From: DASTPP01 sp035762175
GTDB lineage: Bacteria; Myxococcota_A; Polyangia; Polyangiales; Polyangiaceae
Direction: 5' to 3'
Assembly (NCBI GenBank): GCA_035762175.1
Contig: DASTPP010000111.1
Location: 1-64,000 of the forward strand
Length of the DNA stretch: 64,000 bases
This document shows positions 8,503 to 16,588 of this stretch, piece by piece. How positions within the stretch are numbered: the stretch's first letter is position 1; each line of letters begins with the position of its first letter. The notes below the pieces were generated by a model. It was not told the origin of the DNA. It saw nothing but the letters and a program-made list of their open reading frames with translations, and did not search any database. A program made the position numbers and the translations under genes.

Positions 8503-9360
8503 ATGCCCCGTCGCTTCTCTCTGCCCCAGCCCGGCGTCGGCCTGGGCCTGCGCACCGCGCACTACGAGCATATCGTGGGTGAGTGGCCCGAGGTCGGCTG
8601 GTTCGAGGCGCTGAGCGAGAACTTCATGCAGACCCGGGGCAAGCCGCTCGAGGTGCTCGACCGGGTGGCCGAGCGCTACCCGGTGGCCTTGCACGGCGTC
8701 TCGATGTCGATCGGCTCGACCGACCCGCTCGACTGGGCGTACCTCGCCGAGCTGAAGGCGCTGCGCGACCGGGTCGGCGCGCTCTGGGTGTCGGACCACC
8801 TCTGCTGGACGGGCGTCGCGGGCAAGAACGCGCACGACCTCTTGCCGCTGCCCTTCGACGAGGAGACGCTCGGGCACGTCGCGCGGCGCGTGCGCCAGGT
8901 GCAAGACGTTCTCGGCGCGCCGCTCGCGCTCGAGAACGTCTCGAGCTACGCGTCGTTCGCGTCGTCGACCATGACCGAGTGGCAGTTCTTGGCCGCGCTG
9001 GCCGAAGAGGCCGACTGCGCCCTCTTGCTCGACGTCAACAACGTCTACGTCTCGGCGCGCAACCACGGCTTCGACCCGCTCGAGTTCCTGCGCGGCCTGC
9101 CCCTCGACCGGGTCGCGCAGTTTCACGTCGCCGGCCACGACGACTGCGGCACGCACGTCGTCGACACCCACGACGGGCCGGTCGCCCCGGCCGTCTGGGC
9201 CCTCTTGCGCGAGGCGCGCCGGCTCGGCGCCGAGGCGCCCGTGCTGCTCGAGTGGGACGCGTCCATTCCGCCCTTCGAGGTGGCGCATGCCGAGGCGCGG
9301 CTCGCCGAGCGCTACCTGCGCGAGGGCGCGGCGCTCGCGGCGGGCGGGGCGGCGCCGTGA
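8503..9360 (+). CDS. bufB: BufB-like multinuclear non-haem iron oxygenase (MNIO, DUF692)
   Basis: A 285-residue DUF692 TIM-barrel enzyme. The family start GVGLGLR is at residue 11, so ATG 8503 fits. Metal-ligand motifs are visible: ALHGVSMS (about 65), WVSDHLCW (about 100), LENVSSY (about 145), LLDVNNVYV (about 180), QFHVAGHDD (about 208), DTHDGP (about 225) and LLEWD (about 250). MNIO enzymes use a di- or tri-iron centre and O2 to rebuild Cys residues of a precursor peptide; here the substrate should be the preceding BufA. The enzyme is cytoplasmic. Its stop overlaps the GTG start of bufC (GTGA), indicating translational coupling. Confidence 0.92.
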   Translation: MPRRFSLPQPGVGLGLRTAHYEHIVGEWPEVGWFEALSENFMQTRGKPLEVLDRVAERYPVALHGVSMSIGSTDPLDWAYLAELKALRDRVGALWVSDHLCWTGVAGKNAHDLLPLPFDEETLGHVARRVRQVQDVLGAPLALENVSSYASFASSTMTEWQFLAALAEEADCALLLDVNNVYVSARNHGFDPLEFLRGLPLDRVAQFHVAGHDDCGTHVVDTHDGPVAPAVWALLREARRLGAEAPVLLEWDASIPPFEVAHAEARLAERYLREGAALAAGGAAP

Positions 9361-10217
9361 GCGATCTGCGCGCGAGGCAGCTCTGGTTCCACGAGCTGGT
9401 GACGTCCGGCGCCGAAGGCCTCGAAGGGGCGATCGCGGCGGCCGAGGCGAGGTCGCCGCTCGGGGCGGGCGGGGGGCTCGGGCGGGCGCTGCGCTCGGGC
9501 GCCGGGCTCTCGGCCGAGGCGGGCGTCGCGATCTACCGGAATGCGTACCGCTCGCGCCTCGTCGAGTGCCTCGCCGACGACTACCCGGCCTTGCAGTACG
9601 CGATCGGCGACGGGGCCTTCGACTCGCTCGCCCGCGACTACGTCGAGCGTCACCCGTCGCGCTCGCCGAGCCTGAACGCGTTCGGCCGGCACCTGCCGGC
9701 CTTCTGCCGCGAGCGCGCCGAGCCCTGGGCCGCCTTCGCCGCCGAGCTCGCCGAGCTCGAGTGGGCGCTCGTCGAGGTGCTGCACGCGCCCGCCCCGCCG
9801 CCCTGGCCGATCGAGGCCCTCGCGGCGCTGCCGCCCGAGGCCTGGGCGGGCGCGCGCCTGCGCCCGAGCCCGGCGCTGCGCCTGCTCCGGTTCAGGTACC
9901 CGGTCGACGCGTTCTTGCAGGCCTTTCGCGAGGGCCGCGAGCCCGCGCTGCCGGGCGCCGCGACCTCGGCGACGGCGGTCTACCGGCAGGGGCCGAGGCT
10001 ATGGCGCCAAGCCATGACGCCGCCGATGGCCGAGCTGCTCGGGGCGCTGGTGGCAGGGCGGACGCTCGGCGAGGCGCTCGCGGCGCTCGAGCAAGCCCTC
10101 GCGGCGGGCGGGGCGCCGGCGGACGCGGGGGGCGCGATCATGCAATGGTTTCGGGGCTGGGTGGCGGCCGGCTTCTTCGCGGGGCTCGAAGCGCCGGGGG
10201 CGCACGGCGCGGGGTGA
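9357..10217 (+). CDS. bufC: BufC-like MNIO partner protein (DUF2063)
   Basis: A 286-residue protein starting at GTG 9357, which overlaps the bufB stop. The N-terminal half matches the DUF2063 pattern (LRARQLWFHELV, then AIYRNAYRSRLVECLADDYP and FGRHLPAFC). This family, once called a putative DNA-binding domain, supplies the precursor-recognition partner of DUF692 enzymes. The C-terminal half (about 165-286) has YRQGPRLWRQAM and an Ala-rich helical end. No other gene follows on this strand, so the operon is bufABC. I see no transporter or copper regulator next to it. Confidence 0.88.
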   Translation: MSDLRARQLWFHELVTSGAEGLEGAIAAAEARSPLGAGGGLGRALRSGAGLSAEAGVAIYRNAYRSRLVECLADDYPALQYAIGDGAFDSLARDYVERHPSRSPSLNAFGRHLPAFCRERAEPWAAFAAELAELEWALVEVLHAPAPPPWPIEALAALPPEAWAGARLRPSPALRLLRFRYPVDAFLQAFREGREPALPGAATSATAVYRQGPRLWRQAMTPPMAELLGALVAGRTLGEALAALEQALAAGGAPADAGGAIMQWFRGWVAAGFFAGLEAPGAHGAG

Positions 10218-10271
10218 GCGGCGAGGCGTGACGGCGCCCGCACCCCGACGCGGGGGGCGGGGTCGGCGAGC

Positions 10272-10754
10272 TCAGGCCGAGCTGCCGCGCGACGGGGGGA
10301 AGAGCAGGCGGGGCGCGCCGGCTTGCGTGCGGGCGACGGCCTGGTTGAGCGCGATCTGGAAGGGGCCGCGTTCGTTGTAGGTGTGCATCATGCCGCCGAG
10401 CGTGAGGTTGCTGACGGCGATGGCCATCTTGACGATGCGCGAGCGGACGAGCACGTGCACCGAGCCGAGGCGGCCCCGGTTCTTTCGCAGCCAGGTCGTC
10501 AGATCGGCCCGCAGCGGGGGCTCGTACCCGGTCAGAAACCCGCCGTCGATGAACACGTGCGGGCGGCCGCCGCCCTCGACCGAACGCTCGTAGACGCCGA
10601 TGAGCTTCTCGACGAAGGCGGCGCCGAGATACCCCTTCTCGACGAAGAGGACGACCCCGGCGGCCGGCTCGCTGACCCGCACCTCGCCCTGATCGGTCGC
10701 CCAGCCGAGCTCGCCGGGCAACGACGGCAGGTCTCGCAGCACGACCCGACTCAT
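10272..10754 (-). CDS. Hypothetical 160-residue cytosolic protein, possibly SpoIIAA/STAS-like
   Basis: Function unknown. The protein has no signal peptide or membrane segment. Alternating strands and helices (AAGVVLFVEKGYLG, PHVFIDGGFLTGYEP, GSVHVLVRSRIVKMAIAVSNL) resemble the small SpoIIAA-like/STAS fold found in many predicted myxobacterial proteins, but I cannot see a phospho-acceptor motif that would prove it. It is convergent with the bufferin operon and separated from it by 54 bp. Codon use is normal for the genome, so it is probably a real gene. Confidence 0.65.
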   Translation of the reverse strand: MSRVVLRDLPSLPGELGWATDQGEVRVSEPAAGVVLFVEKGYLGAAFVEKLIGVYERSVEGGGRPHVFIDGGFLTGYEPPLRADLTTWLRKNRGRLGSVHVLVRSRIVKMAIAVSNLTLGGMMHTYNERGPFQIALNQAVARTQAGAPRLLFPPSRGSSA

Positions 10755-10781
10755 CTCACATCGTTCGTGAGCGGGTCAATG

Positions 10782-11199
10782 GCGGCTGGCCCGGTGCCGA
10801 CGTCGGATAGTTCGAGTATCCGATCGGGGTGGGTCGTCGGGTTCGACACGTCGCGGCGCTCGTGGGTGACGGAGGCGCCGGCGTCGGGCGGGTCGGCCGC
10901 GCCGGCGCCGGGCCTCGACGGCGAGCCGCCGACGGGCCCGGTCGCGCTCGACGAGGCGGCCGACGACTTCGGGCACCGCGCTCACCGCCGGCCCGTCGCG
11001 GTGCTCCGGCCCGGGTCGTATCGCGATATCGCGAAGCTGCTCGCCTTCTCGAGCCGGTTCGGCCCCGCCCGACGACCGCGCCCACGTCGACCGGCGGAAC
11101 CGCCTCGCGCCGATCCTCGAGCGGTTCCCCATCCCGACCGGGTTCTGGCTCACGCCGCCCCCGCTCGGCGACGGGCAGGGCGTCTTCTTTCCGCCCTGA
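10782..11199 (+). pseudogene. Remnant of a FAD-linked oxidase (cytokinin dehydrogenase/GlcD-like)
   Basis: From ATG 10782 one frame reads about 95 residues ending DDFGHRAHRRPVAVLRPG, SYRDIAKLLAFSSRFG, which resembles the start of the FAD-binding domain of flavin-linked oxidases (HRRP.AVLRPGS..DI..L..F). The expected next part (glycine-rich FAD loop and about 350 residues) is missing. A second frame from about 11070 to the TGA at 11199 reads like the C-terminus of such enzymes (NRLAPILERFPIP and GDGQGVFFPP). The frames differ, so an internal deletion plus a frameshift seems likely. The family assignment is from motif memory only. Confidence 0.5.
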
Positions 11200-11213
11200 G
11201 CGCGGGGGGCGAG

Positions 11214-11298
11214 GCTGCGAGGGCGCGGCGGCGCCTCGGTCGGCGCGGCCGCGGGGCTGCGAGGGCGCGGCGGCGCCTCGGTCGGCGCGGCCGCGGGG
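11214..11298. repeat. 42-bp tandem duplication
   Basis: Two exact copies of a 42-bp unit (starting gctgcgagggcgcggcgg) begin at 11214 and 11256. They lie at the 3' end of the sigma-54 activator gene and after the flavin-oxidase remnant. The period equals that of the array at 7562, but the sequence differs. Confidence 0.85.
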
Positions 11299-11308
11299 CC
11301 GCGCCGCG

Positions 11309-12781
11309 CTAGCCCTGCCGGTATTCGTCGACGACGATGCCGTATTTCTTCATCCAACGGTGAATCTGCATTCGCTCTTTGCCGAGCACGCGGCCGACGG
11401 CGGCGACGTTGCCCTGGTGGCTGGCGAGCAGGGCGCGCAGCTCGGCCTCGCTCGGGGCCTGGCCGCCGGCGGCGTGGAGGGCGGCGGCGACGTGCGGCGG
11501 GGCGGCCTGGGGCAGGGGCGTGTGCACCGAGGGCGAGAGCTGGGGCGTCGGCGGGGCCGAGCCGGGGCCGGCGCCGGGGGCGCGGCCGTAGCGGGCGATG
11601 GCGTGGCGCAGGGCGTCGGGCAGGTGCTGCACGTCGAGCGCGGCGCCCTCGGCGAGGGCGAGGGCGCGGCGGACGCAGGCCTCGAGCTCGCGCACGTTGA
11701 AGGGCCAGTCGTAGTGCACGAGGCCGAGCAGGAAGCCGAAGGCGGGCACGACCTCGGGGCGGCCGTGGCGGGCGAGCAAGGCGCGCGTCAGCAGGTAGAG
11801 GTCTTCTTTGCGGTCGCGCAAGGCGGGCAGGACGACCGAGTACTCGTTCAGGCGGGCGAAGAGGTCGCCGCGGAAGGCCCCGCGGGCCTGCTGGGCGTTC
11901 AGATCGCGGTGGGTGGCGCACACGACACGCACGTCGACGGGCTCGGCCTGGGTCGAGCCGAGGGGCATGACCTCGCGGGTCTGCAAGACGCGCAAGAGCT
12001 TGGCCTGCGCCTCGAGCGGCATGTCGCCGATCTCGTCGAGGAAGAGCGTGCCGCCGTGGGCGGCCTTGACGAGGCCGACCTTGTCGCGGTCGGCGCCGGA
12101 GAAGGCGCCGCGGCGGTAGCCGAAGAGCTCGCTCTCGAGCAACTGCGCGGGGATGGCGGCGCAGTTGACGGCGACGAAGGTGCCGCGCCGGCCCGAGAGC
12201 CGGTGCACCTCGCGGGCGACCACCTCTTTGCCCGTGCCGCTCTCGCCGTGCACGATGACCGAGAGCATGGTGGGGGCGATCTTCTCGAAGTGGGCGACGA
12301 TGCGGTCCATCTGGGCGCCGCCGATGAGCGCGCTCTCGTGGCGGGCGAGGCGCTGGGCGCCGGGCTCGAGGGTGCCGTCGTAGCGGTAGCCGCGGTAGTG
12401 CTCGGCGCCGAAGGCGACGAACTTGTGCAGGGCGTCGCCCGTGCGCACGACCGAGCCGTGGCCGAGCGGGGCGCTCGCGACGAAGACGCCGTTGACCAGG
12501 GTGCCGTTGCGGCTCTGCAGGTCGGTCACCGTCCACTGCTCGCCCTCGCGGGCGAAGCGGGCGTGGCGGCGCGAGACGGCGTGCGCGTCGACGAAGACCT
12601 CGACGCCGCGGTCGCGCCCGAGCGTCGCCTCGCGCCCCGACAGAAAGTAGACGCTCGGCACGTGCGAGGCGCCCGCGACCAAGAGCGGGATGAGCCCGGC
12701 CACGGGCCTCGTGCCCGTGTTGGCGGTCAGGTCGAACATGGCCATGCTGGCCGTGGTCGGCGGCGGCGGCAGGGAGCCCAT
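11309..12781 (-). CDS. FHA-domain sigma-54-dependent transcriptional activator
   Basis: A 490-residue enhancer-binding protein. It carries an N-terminal FHA domain (about 42-120: ATLGRDRGVEVFVD, VSRRHARF, SRNGTLVNG) that would bind a phospho-Thr partner, an AAA+ domain (about 145-375) with Walker A GESGTGKE, Walker B GGTLFLDEIGD and the arginine region DLFARLNEY, and a Fis-type HTH (about 440-485, GNVAAVGRVLGKERMQIHRWMKKYG). The sigma-54 contact loop is GAFSGA, a common variant of GAFTGA. FHA-sigma54 regulators are a myxobacterial speciality and are often driven by Ser/Thr kinases. ATG 12781 is chosen because the frame upstream is only a shadow of the nitrilase; ATG a few codons in is also possible. 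Confidence 0.93.
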   Translation of the reverse strand: MGSLPPPPTTASMAMFDLTANTGTRPVAGLIPLLVAGASHVPSVYFLSGREATLGRDRGVEVFVDAHAVSRRHARFAREGEQWTVTDLQSRNGTLVNGVFVASAPLGHGSVVRTGDALHKFVAFGAEHYRGYRYDGTLEPGAQRLARHESALIGGAQMDRIVAHFEKIAPTMLSVIVHGESGTGKEVVAREVHRLSGRRGTFVAVNCAAIPAQLLESELFGYRRGAFSGADRDKVGLVKAAHGGTLFLDEIGDMPLEAQAKLLRVLQTREVMPLGSTQAEPVDVRVVCATHRDLNAQQARGAFRGDLFARLNEYSVVLPALRDRKEDLYLLTRALLARHGRPEVVPAFGFLLGLVHYDWPFNVRELEACVRRALALAEGAALDVQHLPDALRHAIARYGRAPGAGPGSAPPTPQLSPSVHTPLPQAAPPHVAAALHAAGGQAPSEAELRALLASHQGNVAAVGRVLGKERMQIHRWMKKYGIVVDEYRQG

Positions 12782-12904
12782 CGTGGTCGACGTCGGAGGT
12801 AGCTTATACGATCGCCGGTCGACCCCCCAGGGGAGGGCCCGCGGGGCGGGGGCGGGGCGAAAAAAAGCCTGCCTCGGGCGGGGCAACCGGGGGCCGGGGG
12901 TCCC

Positions 12905-13050
12905 TTTCCCGGGGCGGGGGAGGCGGGGGCGAGGGGGTGCCCTTCCGGGGGCAGGGGAGGCGGGGGCGAGGGGGGCCTTCCGAGGGCAGGGGAGGCGGGG
13001 GCGAGGGGGTGCCCTTCCGGGGGCGAGGGAGGCGGGGGGCAGGGGGGCAG
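12905..13050. repeat. G-rich minisatellite of about 36 bp
   Basis: About four units (ggggaggcgggggcgaggg plus tgcccttccggggg) start near 12905, 12943, 12978 and 13015, with periods of 38, 35 and 37. The G strand has many runs of 4-7 G and could form G-quadruplexes. It fills the space between the divergent sigma-54 activator and nitrilase genes. The rest of 12782-13154 shows no gene; gcttatac near 12802 is the only AT-rich spot and may belong to the activator's promoter. Confidence 0.75.
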
Positions 13051-13154
13051 CCGAGCCGGGGGGCGGGCGGCCCGGGAGGCCCTCGGGGGCGGGGCGCGGC
13101 GCCGCGGGGCGCGGCGGCAGTCGACGCGGGCGGGACCCGGGGTAGGGTTGCGGC

Positions 13155-13976
13155 ATGTCCGAAGCGCTCGTGGTGGCCGCGGTCCAGATGAATAGCCAGA
13201 ACGAGGTGGGGGCGAACCTCGAGGCGGTGCGCGCGCGCGTCGCGGAGGCGCGGGCCCTCGGGGCGTCGCTCGTGGTGCTGCCCGAGAACTTCGCCTTCAT
13301 GGGGGGCACCGACGAAGAGCGGCGGGCGGTGGCCGAGGCGGTCGAGGGCGGGGGCGGGCCCATCGTGCGCACGCTCGCCGAGCTCGCGCGCGAGCACCGC
13401 GTGACCATCGTCGGCGGCGGAATGCCCGAAGCGTCGGGCGACCCGGCGCGCCCGTACAACACCTGCGTGGTGGTCGGGCCCGACGGCGAGGTGGCGGCGC
13501 GCTACCGCAAGATTCACCTCTTCGACGTCGAGGTGGGCGACGGGCAGACCTACCGCGAGAGCGCGGGCGTGACGGGCGGCGATCGGCCCGTGGTGGTGAA
13601 GGTCGGGCCGCTCAAGGTGGGGCTCTCGGTGTGCTACGATCTCAGGTTCCCCGAGTTGTACCGGCGGCTGGTCGACGAGGGGGCCGAGGTGCTCCTGGTG
13701 CCGGCGGCCTTCACGCTGGTGACGGGCAAAGACCACTGGCACGTGCTCTTGCGGGCGCGCGCGATCGAGAGCCAGGCGTACGTGGTGGCCGCGGCCCAGT
13801 GGGGGCGGCACCCGAAGGGGCGCGCGACGTACGGCAAGTCGCTCGTGGTCGACCCCTGGGGCGACGTCGTCGCGCAGGCCTCGGAAGGGGTCGGCGTGGT
13901 GACGGCGCGGCTCGAGCCGGCGCGGGTGGCGGAGGTGCGGCGGACTTTGCCGTCGCTCCAGCACCGGCGCCTGTAA
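13155..13976 (+). CDS. Carbon-nitrogen hydrolase (nitrilase superfamily, Nit1/omega-amidase-like)
   Basis: A 273-residue cytosolic amidase. The catalytic triad is visible: Glu44 in VVLPENF, Lys in YRKIHLFD (about 119) and Cys in LSVCYDLRFPELYR (about 157). The RKIHLFD and CYDLRFPELYR motifs fit the Nit branch, whose members remove the amide from deaminated glutathione or related omega-amides. It has the usual family length. It ends with one of only two TAA stops among the genes here. It is monocistronic, divergent from the FHA activator and convergent with the MerR-TPR gene 30 bp away. Confidence 0.92.
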   Translation: MSEALVVAAVQMNSQNEVGANLEAVRARVAEARALGASLVVLPENFAFMGGTDEERRAVAEAVEGGGGPIVRTLAELAREHRVTIVGGGMPEASGDPARPYNTCVVVGPDGEVAARYRKIHLFDVEVGDGQTYRESAGVTGGDRPVVVKVGPLKVGLSVCYDLRFPELYRRLVDEGAEVLLVPAAFTLVTGKDHWHVLLRARAIESQAYVVAAAQWGRHPKGRATYGKSLVVDPWGDVVAQASEGVGVVTARLEPARVAEVRRTLPSLQHRRL

Positions 13977-14006
13977 GGCGGGGGCGCGGGCGGCCCCGAG
14001 GGGCGC

Positions 14007-15023
14007 TCAGCCGCCTTCGAGGTGGCGGCGGGCGATGTCGGCCCAGGGGCCTTCGGGCTCGAGGGCGAGGTAGCGCTGCCAGTGGGGGGCGGCGCGCTCG
14101 CTCTGGCCGACGCTCTCGTGGGCCATGGCGAGGTAGAAGAAGGCGTCGGCGAAGGTGCCGTCGCCGCGGACGGAGGCCTCGAGGTGGGGCAGGGCGGAGG
14201 CCGGCTGGCCGCGCTCGAGCAGGACGTAGCCGACGTTGTACTGCGCCTCGGGCTGGTGCGGATCGAGGGCGAGCGCTCGCTCGTAGAGGCCGAGGGCCTC
14301 GTCGGTGTGGCCCTGGCGGAACTTGACGTTGCCCAAGTTCGTGTAGGCCATGGCGAGCCAGGGGTCGAGGGCGATGGCGCGGCGGTAGAGGTCTTCGGCC
14401 TCGGCGAGGGTGTCGTGCGACTCGTCGAGGGCGCTGGCGCGGACGTAGAGCTCGTAGGCCTCGTGCACGCGGCGGCCGCTCTCGGCGGGGCGCAGGAGGC
14501 GCACGACGTCGTCGCGCAGCGTGCGGACCTCGAAGTCGAGCACGGTCTGGCCGGTGACGGCCTCGAAGGGGGCGGTGCCGTCGCGCACGAGGATGCGCTT
14601 GCCGTCGGAGACGATGCGCAGGCGCGAGAGGGGGGCGGCGCCCTCGGGCAGGGCCTGGCGCAGGGCGCGCACGGCGGCGGCGAGCTCGCCGGTGCGCACG
14701 CGGCGGGCGAGCAGGCCGGAGGCGGCGCGCAGGACGATGAGGTCGCGGAAGGTGTAGTAGCGCTTGCCGGCGTGCAGGCCCGTCGGCGGGGCGATGCCGG
14801 CGCGGTCGAGGCTGCGCAGCTGCGCGCGCGTCACGCCGCAGAGGCGCGCGGCCTCGGCGGCGGTGAAGGACGCGGCGACGCTGTCGCCGGCCTCGGGCAT
14901 GGGCGGCGGGGGCGGGGGCGGCGGGGGCGCCTGCTCGGCGGCCGCGCCGCCGGCCGCGCGCGACGGGCCGAAGGCGACGAAGATGACGTTGCCCCGCTTG
15001 GTGGGGCGACCCTTCCAGGCCAC
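14007..15023 (-). CDS. MerR-type HTH protein with TPR repeats
   Basis: A 338-residue regulator-like protein. A disordered Pro-rich start (about 30-42) leads into a MerR winged helix (about 50-115: SFTAAEAARLCGVTRAQLRSLDRAGI, then KRYYTFRDLIVLRA). The middle holds a small strand-rich domain (about 130-170, RLRIVSDGKRILVRDG). The C-terminal half has three or four TPR units (about 200-335: AMAYTNLGNVKFRQGHTDEALGLYERAL and following). MerR plus TPR without a metal- or drug-binding domain is a layout seen in myxobacteria; TPRs probably bind a protein partner. ATG 15023 opens with MAWKGRPTK. Confidence 0.85.
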   Translation of the reverse strand: MAWKGRPTKRGNVIFVAFGPSRAAGGAAAEQAPPPPPPPPPMPEAGDSVAASFTAAEAARLCGVTRAQLRSLDRAGIAPPTGLHAGKRYYTFRDLIVLRAASGLLARRVRTGELAAAVRALRQALPEGAAPLSRLRIVSDGKRILVRDGTAPFEAVTGQTVLDFEVRTLRDDVVRLLRPAESGRRVHEAYELYVRASALDESHDTLAEAEDLYRRAIALDPWLAMAYTNLGNVKFRQGHTDEALGLYERALALDPHQPEAQYNVGYVLLERGQPASALPHLEASVRGDGTFADAFFYLAMAHESVGQSERAAPHWQRYLALEPEGPWADIARRHLEGG

Positions 15024-15151
15024 GGGCGCTCTACCTCCCCGCCTCGCGCGTCGGGCGCGCGCGCCGCGGGCCGCGGGGGCGGGCGGGGGCGCAGGGGGCG
15101 GGGCGCGGCAGGCTTCGCGCTCTTCGGGCGGCTCGCGTCATGCCGGTCGCA

Positions 15152-16369
15152 TCAAAGCGCGCCCGGGCGGGCGTCGGCCAAGTTTGTGGCGCCCGCGGGG
15201 GCGCCGTCGCGGGCGCAAAAGCCCTCGTAATCGACGTACGCGCGGATGGTGGGCGCGTCGCCGCAGGCGGGGCAGGCGGGGTCGCGGGCGAAGGCGAGCT
15301 CGCGCGCGCGGGCGCGCCGGGCGTCGAAGGTGAGCAGGCGGCCGACGAGCGGCTCGCCGATGCCGAGCAGGTACTTGATCGCTTCGGTGGCCTGCAGCGT
15401 GCCGATGATGCCGGGCAAGACGCCGAGCACGCCGGCCTCTTGGCACGACGGGGCGAGGTGCCGCGGGGGCGGCTCGGGGAAGAGGCAGCGGTAGCAGGGG
15501 CCGCCGCGGCCGGGGTCGAAGAGGGTGACGCGGCCCTCGAAGCGGTGCACGCTGCCGTGCACGACGGGCTGCTTGCGCAAGACGCTCGCGTCGTTGACGA
15601 GGTACCGCGTGGGAAAGTTGTCGCACCCGTCGACGACGATGTCGTAGCCCTCGAAGACGCGGTCGACGTTCGAGGCGTCGAGGCGCTCGGCGACCTGCAC
15701 GACGCGCGTCTCGGGGTTCAGGTCGGCGAGGGCGCGGGCGGCGCTCTCGACCTTGGGGGTGCCGACCCGGGCGACCGAGTGCACGATCTGCCGCTGCAGG
15801 TTCGACAGGTCGACGGCGTCGTGGTCGACGAGGCCGAGGGTGCCGACCCCGGCGGCGGCGAGGTAGATGGCGGCGGGGCTGCCGAGGCCGCCGGCGCCGA
15901 GCACGAGCACCTTCGAGGCGAGCAGCTTCGCCTGGCCCGCCTCGCCCACCTCGGGCAGGAGCAGGTGCCGGCCGTAGCGCTCGCGCTGCGTCTCGCTGAG
16001 CCGCGGCGGCGCCTCGACGGGCAGGCCGAGCTCGCGCCAGCGGGCGAAGCCGGGCTCGGCCCGCTCGACCCGGGCGTAGCCAAGCTCGCGCAGGGTGCGC
16101 GCGGCGAGCGCGGCGCGGGGGCCGCTCTGGCAGTAGACGACGATCGGCGCGTCGGGGTCGCGCAGGGCCTCGGCCGCGCGCATCTCGAGCAGCCCGCGGG
16201 GCAGCGAGAGGGCGCCCGGCAGGTGGCCGGCGCGCCACTCGTCGGCCTCACGCACGTCGACGAGCACGAGCGGCTCGCCCGCGTCGAGCCGCCGCTTGAG
16301 CTCGTCGAGCGGCACGCCGCGCGCCGCGGCGCGCGCCTCGTCGAGCAGGTCGCGGTAGGTTCTGGCCAT
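15152..16369 (-). CDS. moeB: Rhodanese-MoeB/ThiF fusion (E1-like sulfur-carrier adenylyltransferase)
   Basis: A 405-residue two-domain enzyme. Residues 10-115 are a rhodanese domain with active Cys80 (VVYCQSGPRA). Residues 125-375 are a MoeB/ThiF adenylyltransferase with the ATP loop GAGGLGSP (158-165), the RQIVH motif, the DNFPTRY motif and two zinc-binding pairs, CYRC and CPAC. Such enzymes adenylate the C-terminal Gly of MoaD- or ThiS-type carriers and, through the rhodanese, deliver sulfur. In MoeZ- and Uba4-type fusions the rhodanese is C-terminal; here it is N-terminal. No carrier gene is next to it. The start ATG 16369 is chosen from the domain start; the longer frame to 16522 is not protein-like. 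Confidence 0.88.
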   Translation of the reverse strand: MARTYRDLLDEARAAARGVPLDELKRRLDAGEPLVLVDVREADEWRAGHLPGALSLPRGLLEMRAAEALRDPDAPIVVYCQSGPRAALAARTLRELGYARVERAEPGFARWRELGLPVEAPPRLSETQRERYGRHLLLPEVGEAGQAKLLASKVLVLGAGGLGSPAAIYLAAAGVGTLGLVDHDAVDLSNLQRQIVHSVARVGTPKVESAARALADLNPETRVVQVAERLDASNVDRVFEGYDIVVDGCDNFPTRYLVNDASVLRKQPVVHGSVHRFEGRVTLFDPGRGGPCYRCLFPEPPPRHLAPSCQEAGVLGVLPGIIGTLQATEAIKYLLGIGEPLVGRLLTFDARRARARELAFARDPACPACGDAPTIRAYVDYEGFCARDGAPAGATNLADARPGAL

Positions 16370-16588
16370 GGCGTCAGCCCAAGCCTTCCGCCCGGGCGGG
16401 CCCCCGTCAAGGGCGACGCCCGCGCCCGGGCGGCTACGCGTCTGGAGTGCTGGGCGTTCGGACGCCCGGGGGGCCCCGGGGGCGACGGGGCGCGCCCCGG
16501 CCCCCGCCCTCGTGCCGGGCACGGGCGGGGTCGGGGGGCGCAGGCGTCGCCCTCCGAACCCGCTCCCCCCGGCCCCCGCCGCCCGGGT

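Noticed and set aside
12905..13050. Coding extension of the sigma-54 activator through the G-rich repeat
   Set aside because: The open frame to 13462 is Pro/Arg repeat and antisense to the nitrilase; the FHA domain begins after ATG 12781.
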